Shown piece after piece: positions 1 through 5,234 of a DNA stretch of 5,386 nucleotides. Origin of the DNA: Chloroflexi bacterium RBG_16_70_13 (lineage in GTDB: Bacteria; Chloroflexota; Limnocylindria; Limnocylindrales; CSP1-4); assembly GCA_001795245.1 (NCBI GenBank), contig MGOD01000038.1, positions 1,416-6,801 of the forward strand, written 5' to 3'. The notes under the pieces were generated by a model. That model made no database searches. It worked only from the letters and a program-made list of their open reading frames with translations, and was not told the origin of the DNA. Each line of letters opens with the position of its first letter. The stretch's first letter is position 1. The position numbers and the translations under genes are program-made.

Positions 1-163
1 CGGCCCGCGTCTCCACGATCCGGGCGACCGCCCCGGCGGCCTCGAATCCGCGGGCGTGGCGGGTGGCGTTTGTGGCCCGGGCCGCCGCGAAGGCGGCCTC
101 GAGCGGGCCGGCGCCCGGGGTCGGGACGGCGTGGAGGATGATGGCGACGACGCGGCTCACCAC
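1..163 (-). CDS. Possible N-terminal part of an unidentified divergent gene, cut by the window edge
   Basis: A minus-strand frame is open from a GTG at 163-161 (a second GTG follows at once) to the window edge, about 54 codons. The predicted start is VVSRVVAIILHAVPTPGAG, a hydrophobic strand followed by a small-residue turn, and later comes RHARGFEAAGAVARIVE. Composition is more protein-like than the two plus-strand frames over the same bases, which are rich in Ala, Arg and Gly. Nearly all third positions are G or C, but this frame shares wobble positions with the upstream extension of the folK frame, so codon bias cannot separate them. No Shine-Dalgarno is visible before either GTG. The N-terminus faintly recalls nucleotidyltransferase-like Rossmann folds, which is not enough to name it. 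The alternative is that this is simply upstream DNA of folK. Confidence 0.35.
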   Translation of the reverse strand, partial: MVSRVVAIILHAVPTPGAGPLEAAFAAARATNATRHARGFEAAGAVARIVETRA

Positions 164-178
164 GGGAGTCTGCGCGGC

Positions 179-183
179 GGAGG
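179..183 (+). promoter_or_regulatory. Shine-Dalgarno candidate for folK
   Basis: GGAGG lies 11 bases before the ATG at 195. The spacing is long, but this is the only purine-rich anti-SD match near the start, and it agrees with the start chosen by protein homology rather than with GTG 63. Confidence 0.45.
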
Positions 184-194
184 CGAAGCGGGCA

Positions 195-794
195 ATGCGG
201 CGGGTGCGGGCATACGTCGGCCTGGGGTCGAATCTCGGGGATTCCGCGGCGACGCTCGCGGCAGCCGTGCGGGCCCTGGGAGCCCTGCCGGGTGTGCGGC
301 CTCGAGGGGTCTCGCGCCTCTACGCAACGCGGCCGGTCGGTGTCAATGACCAGCCGGACTTCCGGAACGCGGCCGTGGCCCTGGACGTGCCGGCCGGGCC
401 GGACCCGGCGACCGGGGCGATCGCGCTCCTCGTCGCGCTCAAGGGCCTGGAGCGGGCGTTCGGACGGCGGACGCGCAGGCGCTGGGGTCCGCGCGAGCTC
501 GACCTCGACCTCCTCGTCTTCGGCCGGGCGCGACTGGCGGTCGAGCGCCTGCTTGAGGGCGTGTCCCTCGATCCGGGCAAGGCAGACACCCTCCTCGTCG
601 TCCCGCATCGCGACGCCGCGGAGCGGTTGTTCGTCCTTGACCCGCTCGCGGACCTCGCCCCGGGACTCGTCCCGCCCGGCTGGGGTCACACGGTCGCCTG
701 GGCCCGGCGCCGGCGCGAGGCGATCGAGGGTCCGGATGCGGTTCGGCCGATCGCGACCTGGGACGCGGACGAGAGGAGCTGGGCGCCGGCCTGA
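195..794 (+). CDS. folK: 2-amino-4-hydroxy-6-hydroxymethyldihydropteridine pyrophosphokinase (HPPK)
   Basis: HPPK transfers pyrophosphate from ATP to 6-hydroxymethyl-7,8-dihydropterin, giving the pterin substrate of dihydropteroate synthase in cytosolic folate synthesis. The 199-residue protein carries the family landmarks in order. YVGLGSNLGD (7-16) is the N-terminal strand and turn. DQPDFRNAAV (52-61) is the pterin-binding segment. RWGPRELDLDLLVFG (96-110) is the HPPK signature, with the two Mg-binding aspartates at 103 and 105. VPHRDAAERLFVLDPL (136-151) is the C-terminal motif. The segment between the signature and VPH is about ten residues longer than usual. ATG 195 was preferred over GTG 63 because HPPKs begin just before the YVGLGSN strand and the extra 44 residues are low-complexity. 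No folP, folB or folE is seen beside it. It converges on the purH operon. Confidence 0.94.
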   Translation: MRRVRAYVGLGSNLGDSAATLAAAVRALGALPGVRPRGVSRLYATRPVGVNDQPDFRNAAVALDVPAGPDPATGAIALLVALKGLERAFGRRTRRRWGPRELDLDLLVFGRARLAVERLLEGVSLDPGKADTLLVVPHRDAAERLFVLDPLADLAPGLVPPGWGHTVAWARRRREAIEGPDAVRPIATWDADERSWAPA

Positions 795-796
795 CC

Positions 797-820
797 GTCG
801 CCCGCGGCGGCGGGCGCGAC
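797..820. terminator. GC-rich hairpin between convergent genes, possible bidirectional terminator
   Basis: Directly after the folK stop the sequence can fold GTCG+CCCGC against GCGGG+CGAC: nine pairs, a four-base loop and a two-base bulge on the 3' side. It fills most of the 35-base gap between folK and the convergent peptidase gene, where a terminator is expected. No T-tract follows on either strand, so intrinsic termination is uncertain, and in such GC-rich DNA a stem like this can arise by chance. Confidence 0.35.
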
Positions 821-829
821 AGGACCGAC

Positions 830-1540
830 CTAGCCGCGAAGCAGGCGGGGCTTGATCGAAGTCTCCTCGATCCCGCCGGCGGTCCGCTCGACGCGGAACG
901 CCCGCGATTCGGGCATCGAGGCGACGGCCTCTGAGAGCGTCGTGTCGGTGAAGACGAGCCCGACCGCGTCGTCAGCGGCGTACCCGTCGGGCAGCTCCCT
1001 TGACGCGACGAGCTCGTGGTAGCGGGGCCGGCGGTTCGATTCGCTGTCGTAATGGGGGCAGAAGCTGCCCGGCAGGAAGCCCAGGCCGTCGTGCAGGGGG
1101 GCGAGGGCGGGCCCGAACGAATCGGTCGACCCGGCCTCGAACCAGCAGACGGACCCGGCCGAGGGACCGGCGAGGACCACCCCGGACTGCCACGCGCGAC
1201 GGAGGGCGGTATCCACGCCGTGGAGTCGCCAGATGGCGAGCATGTTGGCGGTGTTGCCGCCACCGACGACGATCAGGTCGTGCTCGAGGAGGAAGCCCTC
1301 GATGTCGCCGATCCGGCGGTCGAACAGGCCGAGGTGGGTCGATTGCGCCCGCCGGGCGAACCACCCGTAGAAGGCCGCGATGTAGCCCGGGTCATCACCG
1401 CTGGCGGTGCCGATGAAGCAGACCCTCGGGTAGGCCTCGCCGGTCAGGTCGAGGAGGTGCTGGAAGAGCGGCCCATCGGTCGAGCCGGGCAGGAGCGATG
1501 CGCCCCCCAGGGCGACGATGCGTCGCGCGGAGCCTGCCAC
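830..1540 (-). CDS. Peptidase S51 (PepE/cyanophycinase-like) family protein
   Basis: This 236-residue protein belongs to the S51 serine peptidase family, which has a class I glutamine-amidotransferase-like fold and includes dipeptidase E (Asp-X dipeptides) and cyanophycinase. Visible motifs are an N-terminal strand RIVALGGAS (7-15), VGGGNTANML (92-101), and the nucleophile elbow GPSAGS with Ser127. FCPHYDSESNRRP (160-172) holds the likely catalytic His163. By spacing from PepE (Ser120, Asp135, His157), Asp140 is the best candidate for the acid. No signal peptide is seen, so it is probably cytosolic. It starts with GTG at 1540-1538; a GGAGGG lies only two bases upstream, unusually close, but no other in-frame start fits. 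It follows glpX by 41 bases in the same direction and probably ends that operon. The substrate cannot be told from sequence; no cyanophycin synthetase is nearby. Confidence 0.87.
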   Translation of the reverse strand: MAGSARRIVALGGASLLPGSTDGPLFQHLLDLTGEAYPRVCFIGTASGDDPGYIAAFYGWFARRAQSTHLGLFDRRIGDIEGFLLEHDLIVVGGGNTANMLAIWRLHGVDTALRRAWQSGVVLAGPSAGSVCWFEAGSTDSFGPALAPLHDGLGFLPGSFCPHYDSESNRRPRYHELVASRELPDGYAADDAVGLVFTDTTLSEAVASMPESRAFRVERTAGGIEETSIKPRLLRG

Positions 1541-1581
1541 AACCCTCCGTCTCCGCCGTCGTCCGCGCCCGCCCGCCCGGC

Positions 1582-2562
1582 CTACAGCCGGACGCTCGGC
1601 GGCCGCTCGCGATCGAACATGTGGACCGTGTCGACGAAGCGGACCGTCTTGGTCTGGTAGGCCATCACCAGCGAGTGGGTCCGGGCCCCGCCGCCGAAGA
1701 ACCGGACGCCCTCGAGGAGGTCGCCGCTCGTGACCCCGGTCGCGGCGAAGACGAGGTTGTCGCCCGAGGCGAGGTCCTCGGTGTGGTAGACCCGCGTCTC
1801 GTCGCCGTGGCCCATCCGGGCGCCCCGCTCGCGCTCCTCGTCGCTGCGGTAGCGGAAGCGGGCCTGGATCTCGCCGCCGAGGCAGCGCAGCGCCGCGGCC
1901 GTGATGACCCCCTCGGGGGCGCCGCCGATGCCCATGACCGCGTGGACGCCGGTCCCCGAGACGGCGCAGCTGATCGCCGCCGAGAGGTCGCCGTCGGTGA
2001 TCAGCTTGATTCGGGCGCCGGTCGTGCGGACCTCGTCGATGAGGGTCGCGTGACGGGGCCGGTCGAGGATGATGATCGTGATGTCACCGGGCTTCCGGCG
2101 GAGGGCCTCGGCGATCCGGTTGATGTTCTCGGTCGGGCTCAGGGTGATGTCGACATGGCCGGCGACGAGGGGGCCCACGCAGAGCTTCTCGAGGTACGTG
2201 TCGGGGGCATGGACGAGGCCGCCCCGCTCCGAGGCGGCCAGGACCGTGATCGCGTTGGCCGAGCCGGTCGCGACGAGGTTCGTGCCCTCGAGGGGATCGA
2301 CCGCGATGTCGATCTCGGGCGCGGCGTTGCCGTCGCCGGGCGCGCCGACCTGCTCGCCGATGTAGAGCATCGGCGCCTTGTCCCGCTCGCCTTCGCCGAT
2401 GACGATCGTGCCGGCCATCTCGATCTCGTCCATCGCGGCCCGCATCGCCTCGACCGCGAGGTGGTCCGCCGCGTCCCGCTCGCCGCGGCCCATGAGCCGC
2501 GCGGAGGCAATGGCTGCCGCCTCGGTCACCCGCACCATTTCCAGGGCCAGCAGTTTCTCCAT
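1582..2562 (-). CDS. glpX: Class II fructose-1,6-bisphosphatase
   Basis: GlpX hydrolyses fructose 1,6-bisphosphate to fructose 6-phosphate and phosphate, the committed gluconeogenic step; some family members also accept sedoheptulose 1,7-bisphosphate. The 326-residue length is normal. Visible motifs of the Li-sensitive-phosphatase fold are AADHLAVEAM (31-40) with Asp33, GEGERDKAPMLYIGE (56-70) with Glu57, and EIDIAVDPLEGTNL (83-96) carrying the metal- and phosphate-binding Asp/Glu cluster. GGAPEGVITAAALRCLGG (213-230) includes Glu217. These match the metal-ligand and substrate positions of known GlpX proteins. The ATG (2562-2560) shares its A with the purH stop in TGATG and has no Shine-Dalgarno before it, so translation probably depends on ribosomes finishing purH. 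All key motifs are intact and nothing suggests decay. Confidence 0.97.
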   Translation of the reverse strand: MEKLLALEMVRVTEAAAIASARLMGRGERDAADHLAVEAMRAAMDEIEMAGTIVIGEGERDKAPMLYIGEQVGAPGDGNAAPEIDIAVDPLEGTNLVATGSANAITVLAASERGGLVHAPDTYLEKLCVGPLVAGHVDITLSPTENINRIAEALRRKPGDITIIILDRPRHATLIDEVRTTGARIKLITDGDLSAAISCAVSGTGVHAVMGIGGAPEGVITAAALRCLGGEIQARFRYRSDEERERGARMGHGDETRVYHTEDLASGDNLVFAATGVTSGDLLEGVRFFGGGARTHSLVMAYQTKTVRFVDTVHMFDRERPPSVRL

Positions 2563-4109
2563 CAGTGTCGGAAGTGCCTGCGGCCGGTGAAGACCATCGC
2601 GAGATGGTGGCGGTCGGCGACCTCGATGGCCATTTCATCTCTGATCGAGCCGCCCGGCTGGATGATCGCGGTCACGCCGGCCTGGGCAGCGATCTGGATC
2701 CCGTCGGGGAAGGGAAAGTAGGCGTCGCTGGCCATGACGCTCAGGCGCGATCGGTCGCCGGCTCGCCGGAGGGCGATCTCGACCGAGACCTGGCGGCTGG
2801 CCTGGGCCGCGCCGATGCCGACCGTCGCCCCGTTCCGGGCGAGGACGATCGCATTCGAGCGGACGTGTCGCACGGTCCGCCAGGCGAACAGGAGATCGGT
2901 CAGCTCCTCGAGGGTCGGGCGACGCTTCGTGACCACCTGGAGCTGGCCGCGGTCGATGCCGAGGGTGTCGAGGGTCTCGACGAGGAGCCCCCCGCCGACC
3001 CGCTTGAAGTCAAGGTTGGCGATCCCGTAGTCGCGCATCCCGTCCGTCGGGTCGGCCGGGACGGCGAGCACCTCCAGGCCGGCCTTCTGGCTCAGGATCC
3101 CGAGGGCCGCCTCCTCGTAGCCGGGCGCGACCACGGCCTCGTACGAGTTGGCCACGATCTCCCGGGCGGTCGCGCCGTCCATCTCCCGGTTGACCCCGAC
3201 GATCCCGCCGAACGACGCGACGGGGTCGGTCTCGAGGGCCTTGCGGTAGGCCTCCACGAGCTCGTCGGCCGAGGCGACCCCGACCGGGTCGGTGTGCTTG
3301 GCGATTGCGACCGTGGGCCCCGTGAAGTCCTGGGCCGTCCGGTAGGCGGCATCGAGGTCGAGGAGGTTGTTGAACGACGGTCGCTCGCCGTGGAGCTGGG
3401 TGCTGTCGGCGAGGGTGCCGGAGCGGTGCGTCGTCTCGCGGTAGAAGGCGGCCGGCTGGTGGGGGTTCTCGCCGTAGCGGAGGTCGGTGACCTTCTCGAG
3501 GACCATCGCCAGACGCTTCGGGAAGATCGTCCCCGAGAGCTGGTTGAGGTAGGCCGCAATCTCGGCGTGGTAGGCCGCGACCGCGCCGAAGGCCTCGGCC
3601 GCCAGCTGGGCCCGGAACTCGGGGCTCACGAGGCCGCGCTCCCGGAGCTCGGCCAGGACCCGCGGGTAGTGCTCCGGGCTGCTCACCGCGGCGACGCCGG
3701 CCGCGTTCCGGGCGGCCGCGCCGAGGAGCGCCGCCCCGCCGACGTCGATCATCTCGATCGCCTGCTCGATGCCGACGAGGCTCCGCCCGATCTCGGCGCC
3801 GAACGGCTTCACGTTGACCACGACGAGGTCGATCGGGCCGATGCCCTGGTCCTCGAGCTCGGCGAGCTGCTCGGGCCTGTCGCGGCGAGCGAGGATGCCG
3901 GCGTAGACGGCCGGGTGGAACGTCTTGACCTGGCCGCCGAGGAGTGCCGGGATGCCGGTCAGGTCGGAGACCGGGGCGACCTCCACGCCGTCGGCGTGCA
4001 GGTGCTCGCGCGTGCCGTCGGTGGCATAGGCCTCGACCCCGAGCGCCTGCAGCTCGCGGGCGAAGGCGGTGATGCCGTCGCGCGTGGCGACCGACAGCAG
4101 GGCTCGCAA
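2562..4109 (-). CDS. purH: Bifunctional AICAR formyltransferase / IMP cyclohydrolase
   Basis: PurH performs the last two steps of de novo IMP synthesis: formylation of AICAR with 10-formyl-tetrahydrofolate, then ring closure. The 515-residue protein has the usual two domains. The N-terminal cyclohydrolase (about 1-190) includes VKTFHPAVYAGILARR (61-76), PIDLVVVNVKPF (92-103) and IDVGGAALLGAAARN (121-135). The C-terminal transformylase includes LRYGENPHQPAAFY (210-223), NNLLDLDAAYR (247-257), AIAKHTDPVGVA (268-279) with the catalytic Lys271-His272 pair, RSNAIV with Asn419, GAAQASR with Arg439, and FPFPDG and IIQPGGSIRDE near the end. The start is TTG 4109: the protein aligns with PurH from RALLSV, and GGAGGA sits six bases upstream. 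Oddities: canonical NLYPF reads NVKPF (Tyr to Lys101), AAAKN reads AAARN (Lys to Arg134), STGGT reads ATDGT, and KHTNPCG reads KHTDPVG. It heads the operon with glpX. Confidence 0.98.
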   Translation of the reverse strand: MRALLSVATRDGITAFARELQALGVEAYATDGTREHLHADGVEVAPVSDLTGIPALLGGQVKTFHPAVYAGILARRDRPEQLAELEDQGIGPIDLVVVNVKPFGAEIGRSLVGIEQAIEMIDVGGAALLGAAARNAAGVAAVSSPEHYPRVLAELRERGLVSPEFRAQLAAEAFGAVAAYHAEIAAYLNQLSGTIFPKRLAMVLEKVTDLRYGENPHQPAAFYRETTHRSGTLADSTQLHGERPSFNNLLDLDAAYRTAQDFTGPTVAIAKHTDPVGVASADELVEAYRKALETDPVASFGGIVGVNREMDGATAREIVANSYEAVVAPGYEEAALGILSQKAGLEVLAVPADPTDGMRDYGIANLDFKRVGGGLLVETLDTLGIDRGQLQVVTKRRPTLEELTDLLFAWRTVRHVRSNAIVLARNGATVGIGAAQASRQVSVEIALRRAGDRSRLSVMASDAYFPFPDGIQIAAQAGVTAIIQPGGSIRDEMAIEVADRHHLAMVFTGRRHFRH

Positions 4110-4115
4110 GCGTCT

Positions 4116-4121
4116 TCCTCC
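4116..4121 (-). promoter_or_regulatory. Shine-Dalgarno that fixes the purH TTG start
   Basis: On the minus strand GGAGGA is followed by six bases and then TTG (4109-4107). The optimal spacing decides for the TTG. An ATG overlapping this site (ATGGAGG) opens a different frame, and the purH frame further upstream encodes a low-complexity, Arg/Pro-rich stretch with no PurH similarity. Confidence 0.8.
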
Positions 4122-4142
4122 ATCCGCCTGACCGTCGCGCGT

Positions 4143-4180
4143 CTCGGGGCCCGAGTATACCCGCGGGTCATGGCATACTC
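4143..4180. promoter_or_regulatory. Nested dyads over the purH promoter, possible operator
   Basis: Three inverted repeats crowd here. CTCGGG-g-CCCGAG (4143-4155) is perfect. GAGTATACC (4153-4161) and GGCATACTC (4172-4180) are inverted, matching in eight of nine positions, with ten bases between. ACCCGCGGGT (4159-4168) is a perfect palindrome inside the longer repeat. One arm contains the purH -10 hexamer; the other contains CATACT, which could be a plus-strand -10 for the divergent gene. The arrangement fits a repressor operator or back-to-back promoters. I recognise no named binding-site consensus. Confidence 0.4.
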
Positions 4181-4182
4181 CA
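4154..4182 (-). promoter_or_regulatory. Candidate sigma-70 type promoter of the purH operon
   Basis: On the minus strand TATACT (4159-4154) matches the -10 consensus in five of six bases and lies 44 bases before the purH TTG. With a 17-base spacer the -35 position (4182-4177) reads TGGAGT, only three of six matches to TTGACA. An AT-rich hexamer is conspicuous in this GC-rich DNA. The predicted transcript start would leave a leader of roughly 38 bases, too short for a riboswitch. Confidence 0.5.
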
Positions 4183-4230
4183 CGCTCGCCCGGTCCGGAT
4201 CGCGACGGCGCGGCCGGCGCGGCACGGCAC

Positions 4231-4249
4231 GGCCGGCATCGAGCCGGCC
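4231..4249 (+). promoter_or_regulatory. Leader hairpin upstream of the membrane-protein gene
   Basis: GGCCGGC and GCCGGCC form a perfect seven-base stem with loop ATCGA, ending nine bases before the GGAGAG Shine-Dalgarno and 18 bases before the GTG start at 4268. It could shape the 5' leader of the mRNA. No T-tract follows, so it is not a classical terminator. No function can be read from the sequence. Confidence 0.3.
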
Positions 4250-4267
4250 CGGCACGATGGAGAGACC

Positions 4268-4696
4268 GTGACCCTCCCGCCCTGGGAATACCTATGGCTG
4301 CCGTTCTCGCGGAGCACGTTCCCCGACCTCTACGACGCAACCTGGATCTCGTCGCTCGTCCTGCTCGTGGTCCTGATCGTCCTGTACAACGTTCGGACCC
4401 GGGCGCTCCACCGGCACCGCCTCTACACCGACATGTGGGAGTGGCTGCTGTGGACGGGGCTGATCACGTTCTTCCTGCTCGCGACCGGCGCCCTGTTCCT
4501 GTTCGACTTCGCGGTCGAGCTCGTCATCCTCCTCGGCGGCCTGGGGGTGATGGTCTGGGTCCGCTTCCTGCGCTACCCGCCGCTCTTCGCGGCCTACGAG
4601 CAGCAGCTGGCCCGGCAGCGCTACCTCAGCCGGGCCAAGGCGGCCAGGCCCGAGGCGACGATCCGGTCGCGATCGTCGCGCCGGCGCCGGCGCTGA
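4268..4696 (+). CDS. Small three-helix membrane protein of unknown function
   Basis: I do not recognise a family. The 142-residue protein has three clear hydrophobic segments: about 26-41 (WISSLVLLVVLIVLY), 57-79 (WEWLLWTGLITFFLLATGALFLF) and 81-99. The last two form a tight hairpin broken only around Asp80. The basic loop between the first two segments (RTRALHRHR, 43-51) and the basic C-terminus suggest, by the positive-inside rule, an outside N-terminus and a cytoplasmic tail. The aromatic N-terminus (PPWEYLWLPF) lies before the first helix. The protein ends in RSRSSRRRRR, encoded by CGC/CGG codons that form a DNA palindrome. GTG 4268 is supported by GGAGAG at 4259-4264. It is divergent from purH and followed 58 bases later by the cupin gene, so cotranscription with it is possible. 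A conserved hypothetical membrane protein is the safest label. Confidence 0.78.
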   Translation: MTLPPWEYLWLPFSRSTFPDLYDATWISSLVLLVVLIVLYNVRTRALHRHRLYTDMWEWLLWTGLITFFLLATGALFLFDFAVELVILLGGLGVMVWVRFLRYPPLFAAYEQQLARQRYLSRAKAARPEATIRSRSSRRRRR

Positions 4697-4712
4697 CGGC
4701 CCGCGGCGGGCC
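4678..4712 (+). terminator. Palindrome plus hairpin around the membrane-protein stop codon
   Basis: GCGCCGGCGCCGGCGC (4678-4693) is a perfect 16-base palindrome ending one base before the TGA at 4694. Just after the stop, GGCCCGC-g-GCGGGCC (4698-4712) gives a stem of about six pairs with a three-base loop. No T-tract follows. It may slow or partly stop transcription before the cupin gene, or protect an mRNA end; simple GC-rich composition is an equally good explanation. Confidence 0.25.
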
Positions 4713-4754
4713 TCGGCCGGGCACCTCGGCACCCGCGGCGACGGCGAGCATCCG

Positions 4755-5234
4755 ATGCCGATCGAGGTCCGCCGGTTCGGCGTCGGGTTCCGGCGCCCGG
4801 AGGGCCCACCCGGCACCCACGGGCTGACCGGCCAGGTCATTCACTCGGACGGCCGGGGCGTCGTGTCCGAGCTGGCCTTCTCCCGCGGTGGGGCGATCGC
4901 GCCCCATGACAACCCGAACACGACCTGGTTCTGCGTCATCGAGGGCGGCGGCTGGGTCCTCGTCGGGGACGAGCGACGGCGAGTGGCAGCGGGCGAGGCG
5001 GTCCTCTGGCCGGCGGGCGTGACCCACGCGGCCTGGACCGATCACGGCGAGATGCGGGCCATCGTCGTCGAGTTCGCGGGGGCGGACGACGCCGGGCCGC
5101 CGGCCATCCTCGAGGGCGCTGGCCGGCGGCTCGGGCCGGGGGCTTCGGCTCGCCCGGTGCGAGGCGAGGGCCGGCTGGCCGAGCGGCCGGTCGATCCAGA
5201 TCGGCTGGATCGGACCTCGGGCGAGCCGCTTTGA
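4755..5234 (+). CDS. Cupin-domain protein, single beta-barrel
   Basis: This 159-residue protein has one conserved cupin barrel at about residues 38-108 and a low-complexity Pro/Arg/Gly-rich tail. Cupin motif 1 corresponds to HDNPNTTWFCVIEGGG (51-66), motif 2 to GEAVLWPAGVTHAAW (80-94). Against the usual metal set His-His-Glu-His, His51 and His91 are kept, while Asn53 and Thr57 occupy the second His and Glu positions. Metal binding is therefore uncertain, and an enzymatic role cannot be assumed; such proteins can also be small-molecule binders. The VIEGGGWVLVGDE stretch is typical of the small barrel-only cupin_2 type. ATG 4755 is the start, with only a weak GGCGAG match upstream. No signal peptide or membrane segment is seen. 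The next gene appears to start inside its stop codon (TTGA). Substrate unknown. Confidence 0.86.
   Translation: MPIEVRRFGVGFRRPEGPPGTHGLTGQVIHSDGRGVVSELAFSRGGAIAPHDNPNTTWFCVIEGGGWVLVGDERRRVAAGEAVLWPAGVTHAAWTDHGEMRAIVVEFAGADDAGPPAILEGAGRRLGPGASARPVRGEGRLAERPVDPDRLDRTSGEPL
5192..5212 (+). repeat. Perfect inverted repeat in the 3' end of the cupin gene
   Basis: CGATCCAG (5192-5199) and CTGGATCG (5205-5212) are perfect eight-base inverted arms around ATCGG. The repeat lies in the variable tail of the cupin, 18 bases before the putative TTG start of the next gene. It is less GC-rich than its surroundings, so chance is a weaker explanation than for the other stems. It could be an mRNA hairpin or a protein-binding dyad. 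Confidence 0.4.

Noticed and set aside
439..1263. Minus-strand open frame across folK and the peptidase gene
   Set aside because: It spans the convergent junction of two well-supported genes, and its product is an Arg/Pro/Ser-rich low-complexity string.
1498..2721. Long plus-strand open frame (407 codons) opposite glpX
   Set aside because: Same compositional shadow: no domain motif and no ribosome site, and it runs across three real minus-strand gene boundaries.
4110..4160. Purine riboswitch upstream of purH
   Set aside because: The predicted leader is only about 38 bases, too short for a purine aptamer of about 70 bases, and no three-way-junction pattern is visible.
2565..4271. Long plus-strand open frame (568 codons) opposite purH
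   Set aside because: The antisense strand of a very GC-rich gene lacks stops by composition; the predicted protein is Asp/Gly/Arg/Val-rich with no recognisable motif, and purH on the other strand is unmistakable.
4110..4340. Extended PurH N-terminus back to 4340
   Set aside because: The added 77 residues are Arg/Pro/Gly-rich with no PurH similarity, overlap the promoter and the divergent gene, and the TTG at 4109 has an ideal Shine-Dalgarno.
4698..4712. Intrinsic terminator after the membrane-protein gene
   Set aside because: The stem is real but has no T-tract, so I list it only as a weak candidate and do not treat it as proof of an operon boundary.
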